A stretch of DNA of 64,000 nt from Pedobacter sp. SYP-B3415 (lineage in GTDB: Bacteria > Bacteroidota > Bacteroidia > Sphingobacteriales > Sphingobacteriaceae). This document shows, in pieces, positions 16,801-25,826 of the stretch. Location: NCBI RefSeq assembly GCF_004138205.1, contig NZ_RXNQ01000001.1, forward strand, positions 1-64,000, written 5' to 3'. The first letter of the stretch is position 1. Each line of letters begins with the position of its first letter. A model generated the notes under the pieces. It was not told the DNA's origin. It made no database searches and was given only the letters and a program-made list of their open reading frames with translations. A program made the position numbers and the translations under genes.

Positions 16801-19160
16801 CTGATCTGATAACTTACACCGACCCTGAAATTGAAGGGATCTCCCAGACCGCCGGTGGTTGTTGATGAACGGCTGCCAGTGAAATAATGCCTGTTGGTCA
16901 GGTTAAACGCGTTGAACTGAATCCTGTAACGGGCAATCTCATAGTCGATCGCCGCATCAAATACGGTATAGGCTGGAAAGACAAAGTTCTGATTGCTAAG
17001 CAGACCTACCTGATCACCGATGTAACGCCAGCCGCCCGCAACCGCCAGGCCCTTCAGGCTTCCCGTTAGCCGGTACCGCAGCCAGGCATTCACCATATGG
17101 TCGGGTGCATTTGCAAAACGGTCGCCTTTTTTCCCATAAGAACTGGTGCTGCGCAGCACATGCCTGTTATATGCGTAACCTGCAATCAGATCTATGTTTC
17201 CGGCGGTTCCTGTTAACGACAATTCCAGTCCGGTACTGCGGGTGCCATCTATCGCCGCCTGTCTGTGACTGTTTTCTTCTGTCGGTGCCGGTGTGAGGAT
17301 ATTTGCATAATCAATCTGGTAAGCCGAAATAGTCGCAAAAACGGCTCTTTTCAATAACTCAGCCTTGGCTCCCAATTCATACTGTGTTGCCTGCCGGGTA
17401 GGAAATGGCCCACCTGACAAGGCATTATTGGATGTCTGCGGATTAAATGAACGCAGAACCGTTCCGTAAACAGACAGTTGCTCCAACGGGAGATAGACCA
17501 GGCCAGCCCGTGGTATAAATCCCGAAGCTTTTAATTCATCGCCCTGCTTATTGTCACGCGGGGAAAGCGGGGTTTCAAGTGCATCATAGTGGTCATAACG
17601 AAGCGACAACAGCAACTTTAAAGTCCGGCCGAGACCAACCTGGTCCTGAACGTAGGCGCCAACCAGGTTTGTAATGCGCTTGTTATCATCAGATTCCTCT
17701 GCCGGCGCATCAGCAGCGGGTACATCATTCCGGTAATCAGGGTGCAGGATTGAGATGCGTGTTGATGCTTTATATTGATAATCATTTTGCGTCCAGCCAT
17801 AGCGGTTATAGTCAGCACCAACTATGATCTGGTGTTGTAAGGGCCCTGTCTTTGTGCTGTAGCTCGCATAAGCCGTACTTTGCAGGCTGAACCGGTCGGT
17901 TTCCCAGTCCTGGTAACCCCGGCTGATCGAATCGTTTCTGATTCTGCCGACCGGTATATGGTCCGTATAGTCAAGCACATTTCTAACCGCACGCTGCACA
18001 ACAGTGAGCTTCAGATGGTCTGTAAAAGCATGATTAAATGTTAACGTTGCAGATGCGTTGTTCGTTTTTCCGTAATCGGTCGGACTTTGAATTGTCAGGT
18101 TTTTGGGGTAATAGTTAAAGTCAAAGGTTCCGTCTGCATTGGGCCTGATAAAGCTACCATTGTCATACTGATGAACCGCCTTTTGATAGGCATAATTGAC
18201 CTCCAGATTAAGTGATGTAGCAGCTGAGAAGAGATATGTAAGGGAGGGGGCGAAAAACAGGTTTTGTTTTTCCTGCTCCGCGCGAAAGCTGTTTGACCGA
18301 TCATAACCCACGATTGCCCTGTATAACAACTTTTTGTCTTTCGTCACAGGGCCGGTAAAATCTGCAGATGCCCTGTAGAAATTCCAGCTGCCGGCAGAAA
18401 GGTCTACAGTATAACGTGATGTGGCTTCCGGCTTCTTTGTTATAAAATTGATTACACCCCCGGGCGCGCCTTCACTAAACAGTGCGCCCGATGGTCCGCG
18501 CAGCAGTTCCACCGACTCGATATTATAAAGCAGCGGCTGCTGACTCCACAGAAACAGGTTACCGCGAATACCATTATACAGCAGAAAACTGGCATCATTT
18601 GGCGAATATGCGGTAAATCCGCGCATACTGAACGACCCGTTTCCATTGTTCGCCTTTAAACCGGTAAAGCTGCCGGCGAGTTCATTTAATGTGAAAGCCT
18701 GTCGGTTCCGCATCACTTCTGATGATACCACCTGCACAGACTGCGGCGTTTCCAGCAAGGGCATATCCATGCGCGTGGACGTGGCCGACTGGCTGATATG
18801 ATACGGCTTCTTTGATCCGTTCACCGTAACTTCCCTTAATTCCAGCTTACTTTCTGAAAGTTCAAGACTAAGAAAGGGATTGTTGCCTTCGCGAACCGTC
18901 ACATTTTCTTTCAAAGCAGAAAAACCGAGGTTAGAAACACTGAGCACATACAGGCCGGCAGGTACTCCGCTGATGCTGAACCTGCCTGCGTTATCAGTTT
19001 GGGTGATATAGTCACGCTGACCGAGTTTGATGGTTGCACCGGCAACAGGCCCGCCGCCGGCATTCATAATTCTTCCTTGTAAATTTCCCGAACCGGGTTG
19101 ACCGAGGACGCTGTTGGTCAACAAAAACAGCATTCCCAGCATGAATGAATAAATCTTCAT
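16797..19160 (-). CDS. TonB-dependent siderophore receptor with N-terminal carboxypeptidase-regulatory-like domain
   Basis: From the ATG at 19160 (MKIYSFMLGM) the product has 787 residues; an in-frame start nine codons upstream is less likely. A signal peptide ends near LTNSVLGQ. A carboxypeptidase-D-regulatory-like domain follows (about 22-100, LQGRIMNAGGGPVAGATIKLG), then the plug (about 120-250, TPQSVQVVSSEVMRNR and GALFSEGAPGGVINFITKKP) and a 22-strand-type barrel whose end is RVGVSYQIR. The plug pattern is that of the TonB-siderophore receptor subfamily (FhuA/FpvA-like). It imports a ferric chelate across the outer membrane using TonB energy. The small Cys-rich protein lies upstream and the PepSY protein downstream. 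Confidence 0.92.
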   Translation of the reverse strand: MKIYSFMLGMLFLLTNSVLGQPGSGNLQGRIMNAGGGPVAGATIKLGQRDYITQTDNAGRFSISGVPAGLYVLSVSNLGFSALKENVTVREGNNPFLSLELSESKLELREVTVNGSKKPYHISQSATSTRMDMPLLETPQSVQVVSSEVMRNRQAFTLNELAGSFTGLKANNGNGSFSMRGFTAYSPNDASFLLYNGIRGNLFLWSQQPLLYNIESVELLRGPSGALFSEGAPGGVINFITKKPEATSRYTVDLSAGSWNFYRASADFTGPVTKDKKLLYRAIVGYDRSNSFRAEQEKQNLFFAPSLTYLFSAATSLNLEVNYAYQKAVHQYDNGSFIRPNADGTFDFNYYPKNLTIQSPTDYGKTNNASATLTFNHAFTDHLKLTVVQRAVRNVLDYTDHIPVGRIRNDSISRGYQDWETDRFSLQSTAYASYSTKTGPLQHQIIVGADYNRYGWTQNDYQYKASTRISILHPDYRNDVPAADAPAEESDDNKRITNLVGAYVQDQVGLGRTLKLLLSLRYDHYDALETPLSPRDNKQGDELKASGFIPRAGLVYLPLEQLSVYGTVLRSFNPQTSNNALSGGPFPTRQATQYELGAKAELLKRAVFATISAYQIDYANILTPAPTEENSHRQAAIDGTRSTGLELSLTGTAGNIDLIAGYAYNRHVLRSTSSYGKKGDRFANAPDHMVNAWLRYRLTGSLKGLAVAGGWRYIGDQVGLLSNQNFVFPAYTVFDAAIDYEIARYRIQFNAFNLTNRHYFTGSRSSTTTGGLGDPFNFRVGVSYQIR

Positions 19161-19296
19161 TGCGTATATAAGATTTTCCCGATGCAATCTGCCGGTTTAT
19201 GACCGGTTGACACGCATCTGGCGATTTAAATAAAAAAGTATAGCCCATCTGTACAGCAATGACTTTACTGCACAACAGGATGGAGATTAAAACAGT

Positions 19297-19680
19297 TTAA
19301 ATAAACCGGGAACGCTTTGGGGGCTGAAAAATAGTGGCCGATCGGCTGAGGAGTGCCGGTACAGCAGCGGGAAAGTATTTTGTGTGGGGATATTCGGGAT
19401 CTTCGAAACAGACGGAAGCAGGGTCCTGGTTTAATGCCTCCTGCTGGCTGTTTTTACGGGCTTCCCTTTCCTGCTTACGTTCTTTCTCCTGTACTGCCTT
19501 AACCTTTTTCATCAGGTAACAGCGGCCATTACAATGCAGTTGCGGGCGCGCCTTATTTTCGCACAACACGGAAGCGATATAATTTTTGTTCACCTCAAAT
19601 TCAGCATACACCATAAAGCGTGAGAAACTTGAGCCAAGCAGGGTTAAAATTAAACAGAAAGCAAGTATCCGTTTGAACAT
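19297..19680 (-). CDS. Small exported Cys-rich protein of TonB-receptor loci
   Basis: This 127-residue protein starts MFKRILAFCLILTLLGSS, a signal peptide. The mature part has VLCENKARPQLHCNGRCYLMKKVK (three cysteines close together) and then a highly charged helix (KERKQEREARKN). Bacteroidetes proteins with this C-x(n)-P-x-L-x-C-N-G-x-C-Y-L-x-K-K pattern are often encoded next to TonB receptors for iron or copper; metal handling is an inference. The ATG at 19680 is chosen over an in-frame upstream start because a TATCTTTG box sits only 5 bp before it. It is 136 bp upstream of the receptor in the same direction. Confidence 0.8.
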   Translation of the reverse strand: MFKRILAFCLILTLLGSSFSRFMVYAEFEVNKNYIASVLCENKARPQLHCNGRCYLMKKVKAVQEKERKQEREARKNSQQEALNQDPASVCFEDPEYPHTKYFPAAVPALLSRSATIFQPPKRSRFI

Positions 19681-19685
19681 TGGCG

Positions 19686-19693
19686 CAAAGATA
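19686..19693 (-). promoter_or_regulatory. -7 promoter box (TATCTTTG) 5 bp before the ATG; probably leaderless
   Basis: On the minus strand TATCTTTG is followed by CGCCA and the ATG at 19680. Transcription should start within a few bases of the start codon, so the mRNA would have almost no leader. Confidence 0.6.
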
Positions 19694-19816
19694 CAGGGAA
19701 TACACTTGTCAGAAAATAAAAGTGTCAAAAAAACCAGGCATGCATAAAGTCAGGTTTGCAGGTTTAATTAACGCGTGCCTAAACCAAAGCTTTCCGGGTG
19801 GTGTTATGAGCATGCT

Positions 19817-20782
19817 ATGACACAATTCGCCTATCACGCTTCACACGAACAATTCAGCCCGACCGAACTTAGAGAACATGCAGCCCTTGCTGAAGCTTCG
19901 GGCTTTGACGCAATTGCTTCATCAGATCATTTTCACCCCTGGAACAAGCAACAGGGTCATAGCGGCTTCTCGTTTGCCTGGCTTGGGGCATCCATGCAGA
20001 CAACGCGTCTTCCGTATAGTATGGTTTGCGCTCCGGGCCAGCGTTACCACCCGGCCATTGTTGCGCAGGCGCTGGCTACACTATGTGAACTGTTTCCGGG
20101 TCGGCTCGACGTGGCGCTTGGCAGCGGAGAAGCGCTGAATGAACGTATTACGGGTGAAGAATGGCCGGAAAAAGATGTACGAAACCGCCGGCTTAAGGAC
20201 TGTGCTACAGTAATTCGCAGTCTGCTTGCCGGTGAAACAGTAAACCATTCCGGTCTGGTCACAGTGCGAAATGCTAAACTTTATACCCTGCCAGAAACTA
20301 CTCCGCGTCTCTTTTGTGCCGCGCTGAGCGAGGAAACTGCACGCTGGGCAGGAACATGGGCCGACGGCCTCCTTACAGCGCATCAGGAACCAGATGCCAT
20401 GAAAGCCGTTATTGCCGCATTCCGTGAAAACGGCGGTCAGGACAAACCCATACACCTGAAAGTGCAGCTCTCTTATGCGGAGACACGCCAGGAAGCCCTT
20501 ACGGCAGCCCATGAACAATGGCGTACCAACATCCTCTCTCCTACGCTCCTTGCCAACCTTGAAACAACTACGCAGTTCGAAGCGGCAGCCGAGTTTGTTA
20601 GAGAGGAAGATCTGACAGAAATGGTACGGGTTTCAGCAAACGCTGACGAGCACATAGAGTGGATCAAAGAGGATATGAAACTTGGTTTCGACAGGATCAT
20701 CCTGCATAATGTAAACCGCAGCCAGGAAAGATTTATCAAAGATTTTGGCAACATGGTCCTGCCCGCCCTGCGGAATATGTAA
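19817..20782 (+). CDS. LLM-class flavin-dependent oxidoreductase (non-F420 type)
   Basis: A bacterial-luciferase-like TIM barrel of 321 residues, from the ATG at 19817 (MTQFAYHASHEQF); a GTG 14 codons upstream is possible. Typical segments: FSPTELREHAALAEASGFDAIASSDHF near the N-terminus, then GQRYHPAIVAQALATLCELFPGRLDVALGSGEALNE and AALSEETARWAGTWADGLLT. It resembles the TIGR03885-type group of Bacteroidetes, related to F420-dependent glucose-6-phosphate dehydrogenases but thought to use flavin. The substrate is unknown. It diverges from the Cys-rich protein gene and lies 65 bp before the cyanophycinase gene, possibly co-transcribed. Confidence 0.85.
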   Translation: MTQFAYHASHEQFSPTELREHAALAEASGFDAIASSDHFHPWNKQQGHSGFSFAWLGASMQTTRLPYSMVCAPGQRYHPAIVAQALATLCELFPGRLDVALGSGEALNERITGEEWPEKDVRNRRLKDCATVIRSLLAGETVNHSGLVTVRNAKLYTLPETTPRLFCAALSEETARWAGTWADGLLTAHQEPDAMKAVIAAFRENGGQDKPIHLKVQLSYAETRQEALTAAHEQWRTNILSPTLLANLETTTQFEAAAEFVREEDLTEMVRVSANADEHIEWIKEDMKLGFDRIILHNVNRSQERFIKDFGNMVLPALRNM

Positions 20783-20847
20783 TCCCGGCTCCGCAGACGC
20801 TATACCTAGTGAAGATCAGGGCCAATCAGCCCCTCAATAATTTGGTT

Positions 20848-21708
20848 ATGAAAGAAGAAAACAGCTGTCCGCAACCGAATGGAGTTTTGCTCATCGTAGG
20901 CGGCCATGAAGACAAGACCGGTGCGCCCGAAAAAAAAGTGCAGAAGGCGAATTATAAACCGCTTGAAGTACTCAAAACTTTTTTAGAACTGACAGGTAAA
21001 GACAAGCCGGTAATTGAGGTAATCACCTCAGCCAGTTCGGAAGGCCAGGAGAGTTTTGCTGACTATGAAAAAGCATTCCGGGAGCTTGGTCTTGCAAATA
21101 TTGGTCATATTCATCATAACAACCGCGGCGAGGCTAAAGACTCAGGGCTGGCCGATCGCATCAGGGAAGCCGACGGCGTATTTTTCTCAGGTGGCGACCA
21201 GTTGAAATTAACTTCATTATACGGCGGAACGCCGATGTTATATACGCTGAAACAGCGCTATATCTATGATAAGGTTGTAATAGGCGGAACCAGCGCAGGT
21301 GCCATGGCTATGTCTACGCCGATGATCTTTGCCGGGAATGCAGAAGCCCAGCAGCTTGTCGGTGAGATTAAAATTACCACTGGACTGGAATTTCTGAAAG
21401 AAGTTTGTATTGATACACACTTCGTTGATCGCGGACGCTTTATCCGGATGGCGCAGGTTGTTGCCACGAACCCAACCTGTATAGGCCTCGGCATCGAGGA
21501 GGATACGGCTTTGCTGGTGCGGCAGGGCGACGAACTGGAAGTTGTGGGCAGCGGCACGGTTGTGATCATTGAGGGCTTCGGAATTTCAGATTCGAATATC
21601 CTCGATTTCGGAACAGGAAAAACCATCTCCATCCAGGACCTTAATGTAAAATTGCTTGGCCGTGGCGACCGCTATATGATACCCCGTGTAAATCCGCCTC
21701 ATTTGTAA
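20848..21708 (+). CDS. Cyanophycinase-like S51 serine peptidase
   Basis: The protein has 286 residues from the ATG at 20848; a GTG at 20809 would add 13. Visible landmarks are GVLLIVGGHEDK, VFFSGGDQLKL, the nucleophile elbow GGTSAGAMAMS, DTHFVDRGRFIRM and LGIGIEED-like sequence (GLGIEEDTALLV). These define cyanophycinase, which cuts cyanophycin (poly-Asp-Arg) into beta-Asp-Arg dipeptides using a catalytic serine. There is no signal peptide, so an intracellular form is expected. No cyanophycin synthetase or isoaspartyl dipeptidase lies in this window, so the true substrate could be another beta-aspartyl polymer. Confidence 0.9.
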   Translation: MKEENSCPQPNGVLLIVGGHEDKTGAPEKKVQKANYKPLEVLKTFLELTGKDKPVIEVITSASSEGQESFADYEKAFRELGLANIGHIHHNNRGEAKDSGLADRIREADGVFFSGGDQLKLTSLYGGTPMLYTLKQRYIYDKVVIGGTSAGAMAMSTPMIFAGNAEAQQLVGEIKITTGLEFLKEVCIDTHFVDRGRFIRMAQVVATNPTCIGLGIEEDTALLVRQGDELEVVGSGTVVIIEGFGISDSNILDFGTGKTISIQDLNVKLLGRGDRYMIPRVNPPHL

Positions 21709-21763
21709 CGGACAATAGATAGATAGTCGTTACCGATAGACCCAGCTCTGTCAGCAGAACTAT

Positions 21764-22282
21764 TTACAGTGCATTTACTGCCGTGATATTGATACCGGTA
21801 AAACAATCGTCCTGGCAGTTTTTCGGCACATAACCGCAGGATGAAATAATTCCGTTATTAGCGGCTTCAAAATAGGTATCTGCATCTTCGCGCCTGACCA
21901 ACCATTGGGTTCGAGCCATGTCATAGATCTGATTGAGTGTGCGTGTTGCAGCACCATCAGAATGGCTGTTTAATCCGGTCCGGTCTTCGGTCCACTGCCC
22001 GAGGGTTTCCACGGCACCATTGTCTTTTCGGATTTTAGCAATATATTTTCTTCCGGTCACCTCGCCAGCCTGAACGGTAATCACTGTCTCGGTAAAATAT
22101 CCGGTCCAGGATGCGGATCGAACCGTATAGCTGTATGAATCAGCAGAAGACTTCTTAAAGGCAAGCCAGGTGTCAAAGCTTTTTTCCAGGTCGCTTCGGT
22201 AAGTAAGGCCATCTTTTTTACAGGAGATCAGGGTTGTGCCTGCGACAAACAGAAACAACAGCGAAAGCATCATCTTTTTCAT
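21764..22282 (-). CDS. Hypothetical lipoprotein
   Basis: The 172-residue product has an N-terminus MKKMMLSLLFLFVAGTTLISCKKDG, a lipoprotein signal peptide with lipobox LISC (Cys21). The mature part carries an YSYTVRSASWTGYF strand pattern and ends with four cysteines (SCGYVPKNCQDDCFTG), three of them closely spaced. DUF6174-like features (a Y-x-Y strand followed by ITVQAGEVT) are possible but not certain. It stands alone: 119 bp separate it from the upstream gene's stop, and its 3' end faces the cyanophycinase gene. Confidence 0.75.
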   Translation of the reverse strand: MKKMMLSLLFLFVAGTTLISCKKDGLTYRSDLEKSFDTWLAFKKSSADSYSYTVRSASWTGYFTETVITVQAGEVTGRKYIAKIRKDNGAVETLGQWTEDRTGLNSHSDGAATRTLNQIYDMARTQWLVRREDADTYFEAANNGIISSCGYVPKNCQDDCFTGINITAVNAL

Positions 22283-22363
22283 GGTTACAGTATGGTTATG
22301 TTGCTCAGAACGCCGGGGCTTACCAGGGCGCTACATGAGCGGAAAAATATTGGAAAAACAGAT

Positions 22364-22393
22364 ACTTCCGGGGGCAGCCTGCCTCCCGGAAGT
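22364..22393 (-). terminator. Probable terminator after the 243-aa exported protein
   Basis: The stem ACTTCCGGG/CCCGGAAGT (22364-22372 with 22385-22393) lies 9 bp after the stop at 22402. On the minus strand it is followed by ATCTGTTTTTCC, so the T-run starts a few bases late. Confidence 0.45.
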
Positions 22394-22401
22394 AAAGACC
22401 A

Positions 22402-23133
22402 TTACCTTCTGTTGTAATGATCAACAGCATCTTCGAGATGCCTGCCGGCTGATGCTCCGACAGCATATCCGCCTAGCGCGAATCCTGCCCCGATGCCAAG
22501 CAAAGCATAACTTGCACCGAAACTCGGCATACGGCTGTCGAATGAACCAACCGACTTCGAGCCGGAAATCAGGAAGGATGCAAGTCCGCCGATAATCGCC
22601 GCGCCCGCTACACCGTACATCACCCGCGAGGTTGATACCTTCCGTTGGTACCTTTTCAAAAGCTCCTGACTTTCCGGACTGTCTGCCATGTCGTGCATAA
22701 GATTGATGGAATTAACGCGCTTCAAATCTTCAAAGCCTTTGTTGTAATACATACGGGTGTCAACGCGCTGTGGCACGGGACGCCGGTAGCGCCCAAATTC
22801 GCCCGATAAATCTACGTCGTAAGCCTGTTGCTGATAAAGGTTCAGTTTACCTTCGACGATGCGCTCGGAAAAGGAGCTTACCCCCCCCAGGTTCAGGCGG
22901 CGTGTATTGCCGAAAAACCCTTCTTCATTGCTAAAGAATTTTACCTGCGCCGCCGGGACCCGGCGAGAATCGACGCGAAGATGCAGGGAACCATAAAAAT
23001 CAGCTCTTAGCCTGATGCGTTCGGCCTGAACCACGGAATCTGAATACAGGTAGAGATAATTGCCAGCGGGCTGCTGCTGAGCCGCAGCGCTCAGGCCATA
23101 GCAGCCCAGCGCGATGATGAGTAATTTTTTCAT
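22402..23133 (-). CDS. Exported protein of unknown function with C-terminal membrane segments
   Basis: From the ATG at 23133 (MKKLLIIALGCYGLSAAAQ) the product has 243 residues. A signal peptide is followed by a beta-rich domain (SLHLRVDSRRVPAAQVKFFSNEEGFF), then a segment with YYNKGFEDLKRVNSINLMHDM. Two hydrophobic Gly-rich segments near the C-terminus (VMYGVAGAAIIGGLASFLIS and YALLGIGAGFALGGYAVG) could be membrane helices. I recognise no family. It is divergent from the SMUG2 gene, with 121 bp between start codons. Confidence 0.7.
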   Translation of the reverse strand: MKKLLIIALGCYGLSAAAQQQPAGNYLYLYSDSVVQAERIRLRADFYGSLHLRVDSRRVPAAQVKFFSNEEGFFGNTRRLNLGGVSSFSERIVEGKLNLYQQQAYDVDLSGEFGRYRRPVPQRVDTRMYYNKGFEDLKRVNSINLMHDMADSPESQELLKRYQRKVSTSRVMYGVAGAAIIGGLASFLISGSKSVGSFDSRMPSFGASYALLGIGAGFALGGYAVGASAGRHLEDAVDHYNRR

Positions 23134-23243
23134 ATCGGTTACATGTGTGTGTGTAATCAATACTACTTAAAAAAAGTGTAAAAAAACCTTTGTAATCAAC
23201 TCGATACGAAAGATTTGCCGACCGGCATCAAAGACTGTTTTTT

Positions 23244-23251
23244 TATCTTTG
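23244..23251 (+). promoter_or_regulatory. -7 promoter box (TATCTTTG) 3 bp before the ATG; probably leaderless
   Basis: TATCTTTG is followed by CCT and the ATG at 23255. Transcription would be expected to start at or very near the A of the start codon. Confidence 0.6.
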
Positions 23252-23254
23252 CCT

Positions 23255-23962
23255 ATGACTTTTGCAGATAAGGTTATCGCATACAACCGCAAACTTGAGT
23301 ATACCGGTCTTCCGCTGCCGCCGGGTATACGTGTAATGAACCCGTTTCGGGAGAATCCGCAGGCGCTGGAAATCTCTGAAGCATTTTATCGCAAATATTA
23401 TAATGATGAAAAACCGCGGTACCTGATTCTCGGCATTAACCCCGGCCGCTTTGGTGCCAGTCTTACCGGGGTGCCTTTCACTGATCCGAAACGACTTGAG
23501 GCCGTATGCGGTTTAACGTATGAGGGCAAAGCTTCGCACGAACCGTCTTCCGTTTTCATATACGAGATGATTAATGCCTACGGTGGACCCGAAAAGTTTT
23601 ACGGAGACTTTTTTATCAACTCGCTTTCACCACTGGGTTATGTAGCACAAACTGCAAACGGCAAAGAAAAGAATTACAACTATTATGACAGTCCGTCGCT
23701 GTTAAAGGCAACAATCGCTTACATAGTTCAGAACATCCGGCAGGTTCATGATCTGGGTGTCTTCACCGATTGTTGTTTTTGTCTTGGAACCGGCCAGAAT
23801 GAAAAGTTTCTGCGTAAGCTAAATCAGGAACACCATTTCTTTCCAAAAATAGAAGCATTGGAACACCCGCGTTTTATTATGCAGTATCGTCAGAAGACAC
23901 TGACTGACTACATCGAAAAATACCTGAACACGTTCCGTAAAATCCTGGATGGGAAAGGGTAA
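23255..23962 (+). CDS. SMUG2-type uracil-DNA glycosylase family protein
   Basis: The protein has 235 residues starting MTFADKVIAYN. Motif 1 is LGINPGRFGASLTGVPF, matching the GMNPGPFGMAQTGVPF-type motif of SMUG1 glycosylases. The second catalytic motif region is EHPRFIMQYR, with HPR in place of the SMUG1 HPSPR. This combination matches the SMUG2 subgroup described from Pedobacter heparinus, which removes deaminated bases from DNA. The start at 23255 rather than an upstream TTG follows from the promoter box. It stands alone; its end meets the convergent DoxX-like gene 19 bp away. Confidence 0.85.
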   Translation: MTFADKVIAYNRKLEYTGLPLPPGIRVMNPFRENPQALEISEAFYRKYYNDEKPRYLILGINPGRFGASLTGVPFTDPKRLEAVCGLTYEGKASHEPSSVFIYEMINAYGGPEKFYGDFFINSLSPLGYVAQTANGKEKNYNYYDSPSLLKATIAYIVQNIRQVHDLGVFTDCCFCLGTGQNEKFLRKLNQEHHFFPKIEALEHPRFIMQYRQKTLTDYIEKYLNTFRKILDGKG

Positions 23963-23981
23963 AGTTGGCGAACAACCAACT

Positions 23982-24404
23982 TTAAAGAATTGACCGCTTG
24001 TTCTTTAGTCCCAAAAGTACGTTTTTCAGGACCGGGTTTAGCAGAATCACAGCTGTCCACACAAGCATGCCAAACACCACTGCGAAATAAAAGGGTTCAC
24101 CCACGCGGACCATGGTAGCGGTCGCTCCCCCGAGGAAGGCCGTGACCAGGATTGCGCCCGGAATGCGTGTGCGCGGAATTGAATACACTATTGTGGCGAG
24201 CAGAAGTACTATCCCCACAGGCCGGACAGTGTAGGCGGGCCAACCCAGGGCAAGTGTTCCCTTCACGGAATGCGGTTCCAGCATGATTTTGCCAACGGCA
24301 TCGAATAATAAAAACAGGATGCACAATACCAACAGGATTTTTCCCGCCAGGGCGGTTCTTCCGGTTGCTGAACTGTTCAGGGTGGTGGCTGATTTCTTTC
24401 TCAT
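23982..24404 (-). CDS. DoxX-like membrane protein
   Basis: A 140-residue protein with four membrane helices (about 20-42, 62-80, 84-104 and 108-130). The pattern KILLVLCILFLLFDAVGKI...LGWPAYTVRPVGIVLLLATIVYSIPRT...VTAFLGGATATMVRVGEP is that of the DoxX-like family of small Bacteroidetes membrane proteins. The physiological role is unknown. It follows the MFS gene on the same strand with a 98-bp gap. Confidence 0.82.
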   Translation of the reverse strand: MRKKSATTLNSSATGRTALAGKILLVLCILFLLFDAVGKIMLEPHSVKGTLALGWPAYTVRPVGIVLLLATIVYSIPRTRIPGAILVTAFLGGATATMVRVGEPFYFAVVFGMLVWTAVILLNPVLKNVLLGLKNKRSIL

Positions 24405-24502
24405 AACTTATTATGATGAATAAACATATATGATACAAAAATAGCACCCGCAGCGCCTGTTCACAGTGTCTGAAAACGACATGCTGATGGGCCGGATGCG
24501 GC

Positions 24503-25738
24503 TTATTGACCATCCGGCGCAGCCGCCGCGGCCCGCCAATGCCTGAACCGCAAATGGTATAACAGGTAATAAGCTAAGGCGGTAAACAAGCATAGACCAA
24601 ACAGGATCCACCACAGAAGCGGAAAACCGGCACGTTCAACCACGAGCCCCCCGGCTGCAGGCCCGATGATCTGGGCGGCGGCCCAGCCCATTGCAAAAAT
24701 ACCCGCATAACTGCCACGGTTGCGAACCGTGGTTCGCGCCACCCAGAAAGTCGTGATAAAAGGTATGGCCAGGATCTCGCCAAAGGTAATCAGCACAACC
24801 ACAACCAATGCGTTGCTCTTTCCGGGAGGAAGTACGTTGACACAAAGAAAAGCAAGCGCAGAGAGCAGGATACCGGCAACAGCGTATAACAGCGGATGTC
24901 TGCGGTTTTCAAGCCGCTGCACCAGCACCATCTCAATAAATACGATGATCAGTCCGTTCAATGCAAGCAAAAAGCCGATGAATTTTTCGTTGAATCCCCA
25001 CTGCAGTTTATAAAATACCGGCTGGATAACCATGAACTGGACAAAACAGGAGGCATAACATAACATGAACAGCATAAAAATGAGAAACACCCCGTCCCGA
25101 TAAGGACTCGCTTCCTGCGTATTTTCCGGCTGATGCTCTTTTTTACCGGCCTGAACCCGCCGCGGCATAAGCCGAAGAAGCATCAGTGCCGCAAAAATAT
25201 TGGTAATGCCATCGACCCAGAAGATGAGGTGATAGTCTATAGAAGCGAGCAAACCGCCCAGCCCACCGCCAACAGACCAGCCCAGGTTAATCGCCAAACG
25301 ATTGAGCGAAAAGGCCCTGGTTGTTGCCTCGGGGGCGCTGTAGGCTGCAACGGCGGCTGTGTTAGCCGGTCTTACCGCTTCGTTACAAATACTTAGCACC
25401 AGGATACCTGCTGCCATCACCTCAAACGACCTTAAAAAACTGACCATGACAAACAGCGCACCGCCAATCAGCATGGAACCGACCTGCACGTCATAAAAAC
25501 CCAGCCAGTCGGTCAGTTTGCCCCCGATAAAGCTCCCGATAATGGCACCAATGCCAAAGATTCCCAGCAGGATTCCGGCCTGCCCGACAGAAAAATGAAG
25601 TTCACGGATACAATAAATAGACAAAAACGGCACGACCATGGTTCCGCACCGGTTGATAAGCATGACCAGGCTGAGCAGCCAGCTGTCACGTGTAAGACCG
25701 CTGTATGCAAGCCGGTAGATATTTATAATAGCATTCAT
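24503..25738 (-). CDS. Major facilitator superfamily transporter
   Basis: The 411-residue product has about 12 hydrophobic helices and the MFS motif A between helices 2 and 3 (GSFIGGKLTDWLG), plus SICNEAVRPANTAAVAAYS in helix 4 and a long charged central loop (RRVQAGKKEHQPENTQEA). Substrate cannot be deduced; the family includes drug and metabolite exporters. The start at 25738 is MNAIINIYRLAY. It is 111 bp downstream of EamA on the same strand, with the palindrome at 25827-25856 between them, so co-regulation of the two exporters is possible. Confidence 0.88.
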   Translation of the reverse strand: MNAIINIYRLAYSGLTRDSWLLSLVMLINRCGTMVVPFLSIYCIRELHFSVGQAGILLGIFGIGAIIGSFIGGKLTDWLGFYDVQVGSMLIGGALFVMVSFLRSFEVMAAGILVLSICNEAVRPANTAAVAAYSAPEATTRAFSLNRLAINLGWSVGGGLGGLLASIDYHLIFWVDGITNIFAALMLLRLMPRRVQAGKKEHQPENTQEASPYRDGVFLIFMLFMLCYASCFVQFMVIQPVFYKLQWGFNEKFIGFLLALNGLIIVFIEMVLVQRLENRRHPLLYAVAGILLSALAFLCVNVLPPGKSNALVVVVLITFGEILAIPFITTFWVARTTVRNRGSYAGIFAMGWAAAQIIGPAAGGLVVERAGFPLLWWILFGLCLFTALAYYLLYHLRFRHWRAAAAAPDGQ

Positions 25739-25826
25739 TTGGTAGTCAGGCTGATCGGTTAAACGCGCAAATTACCGCATCGGGCTAGTTTTCACTTGTA
25801 TTTTTACGACATAGCGTATGGTCTAA

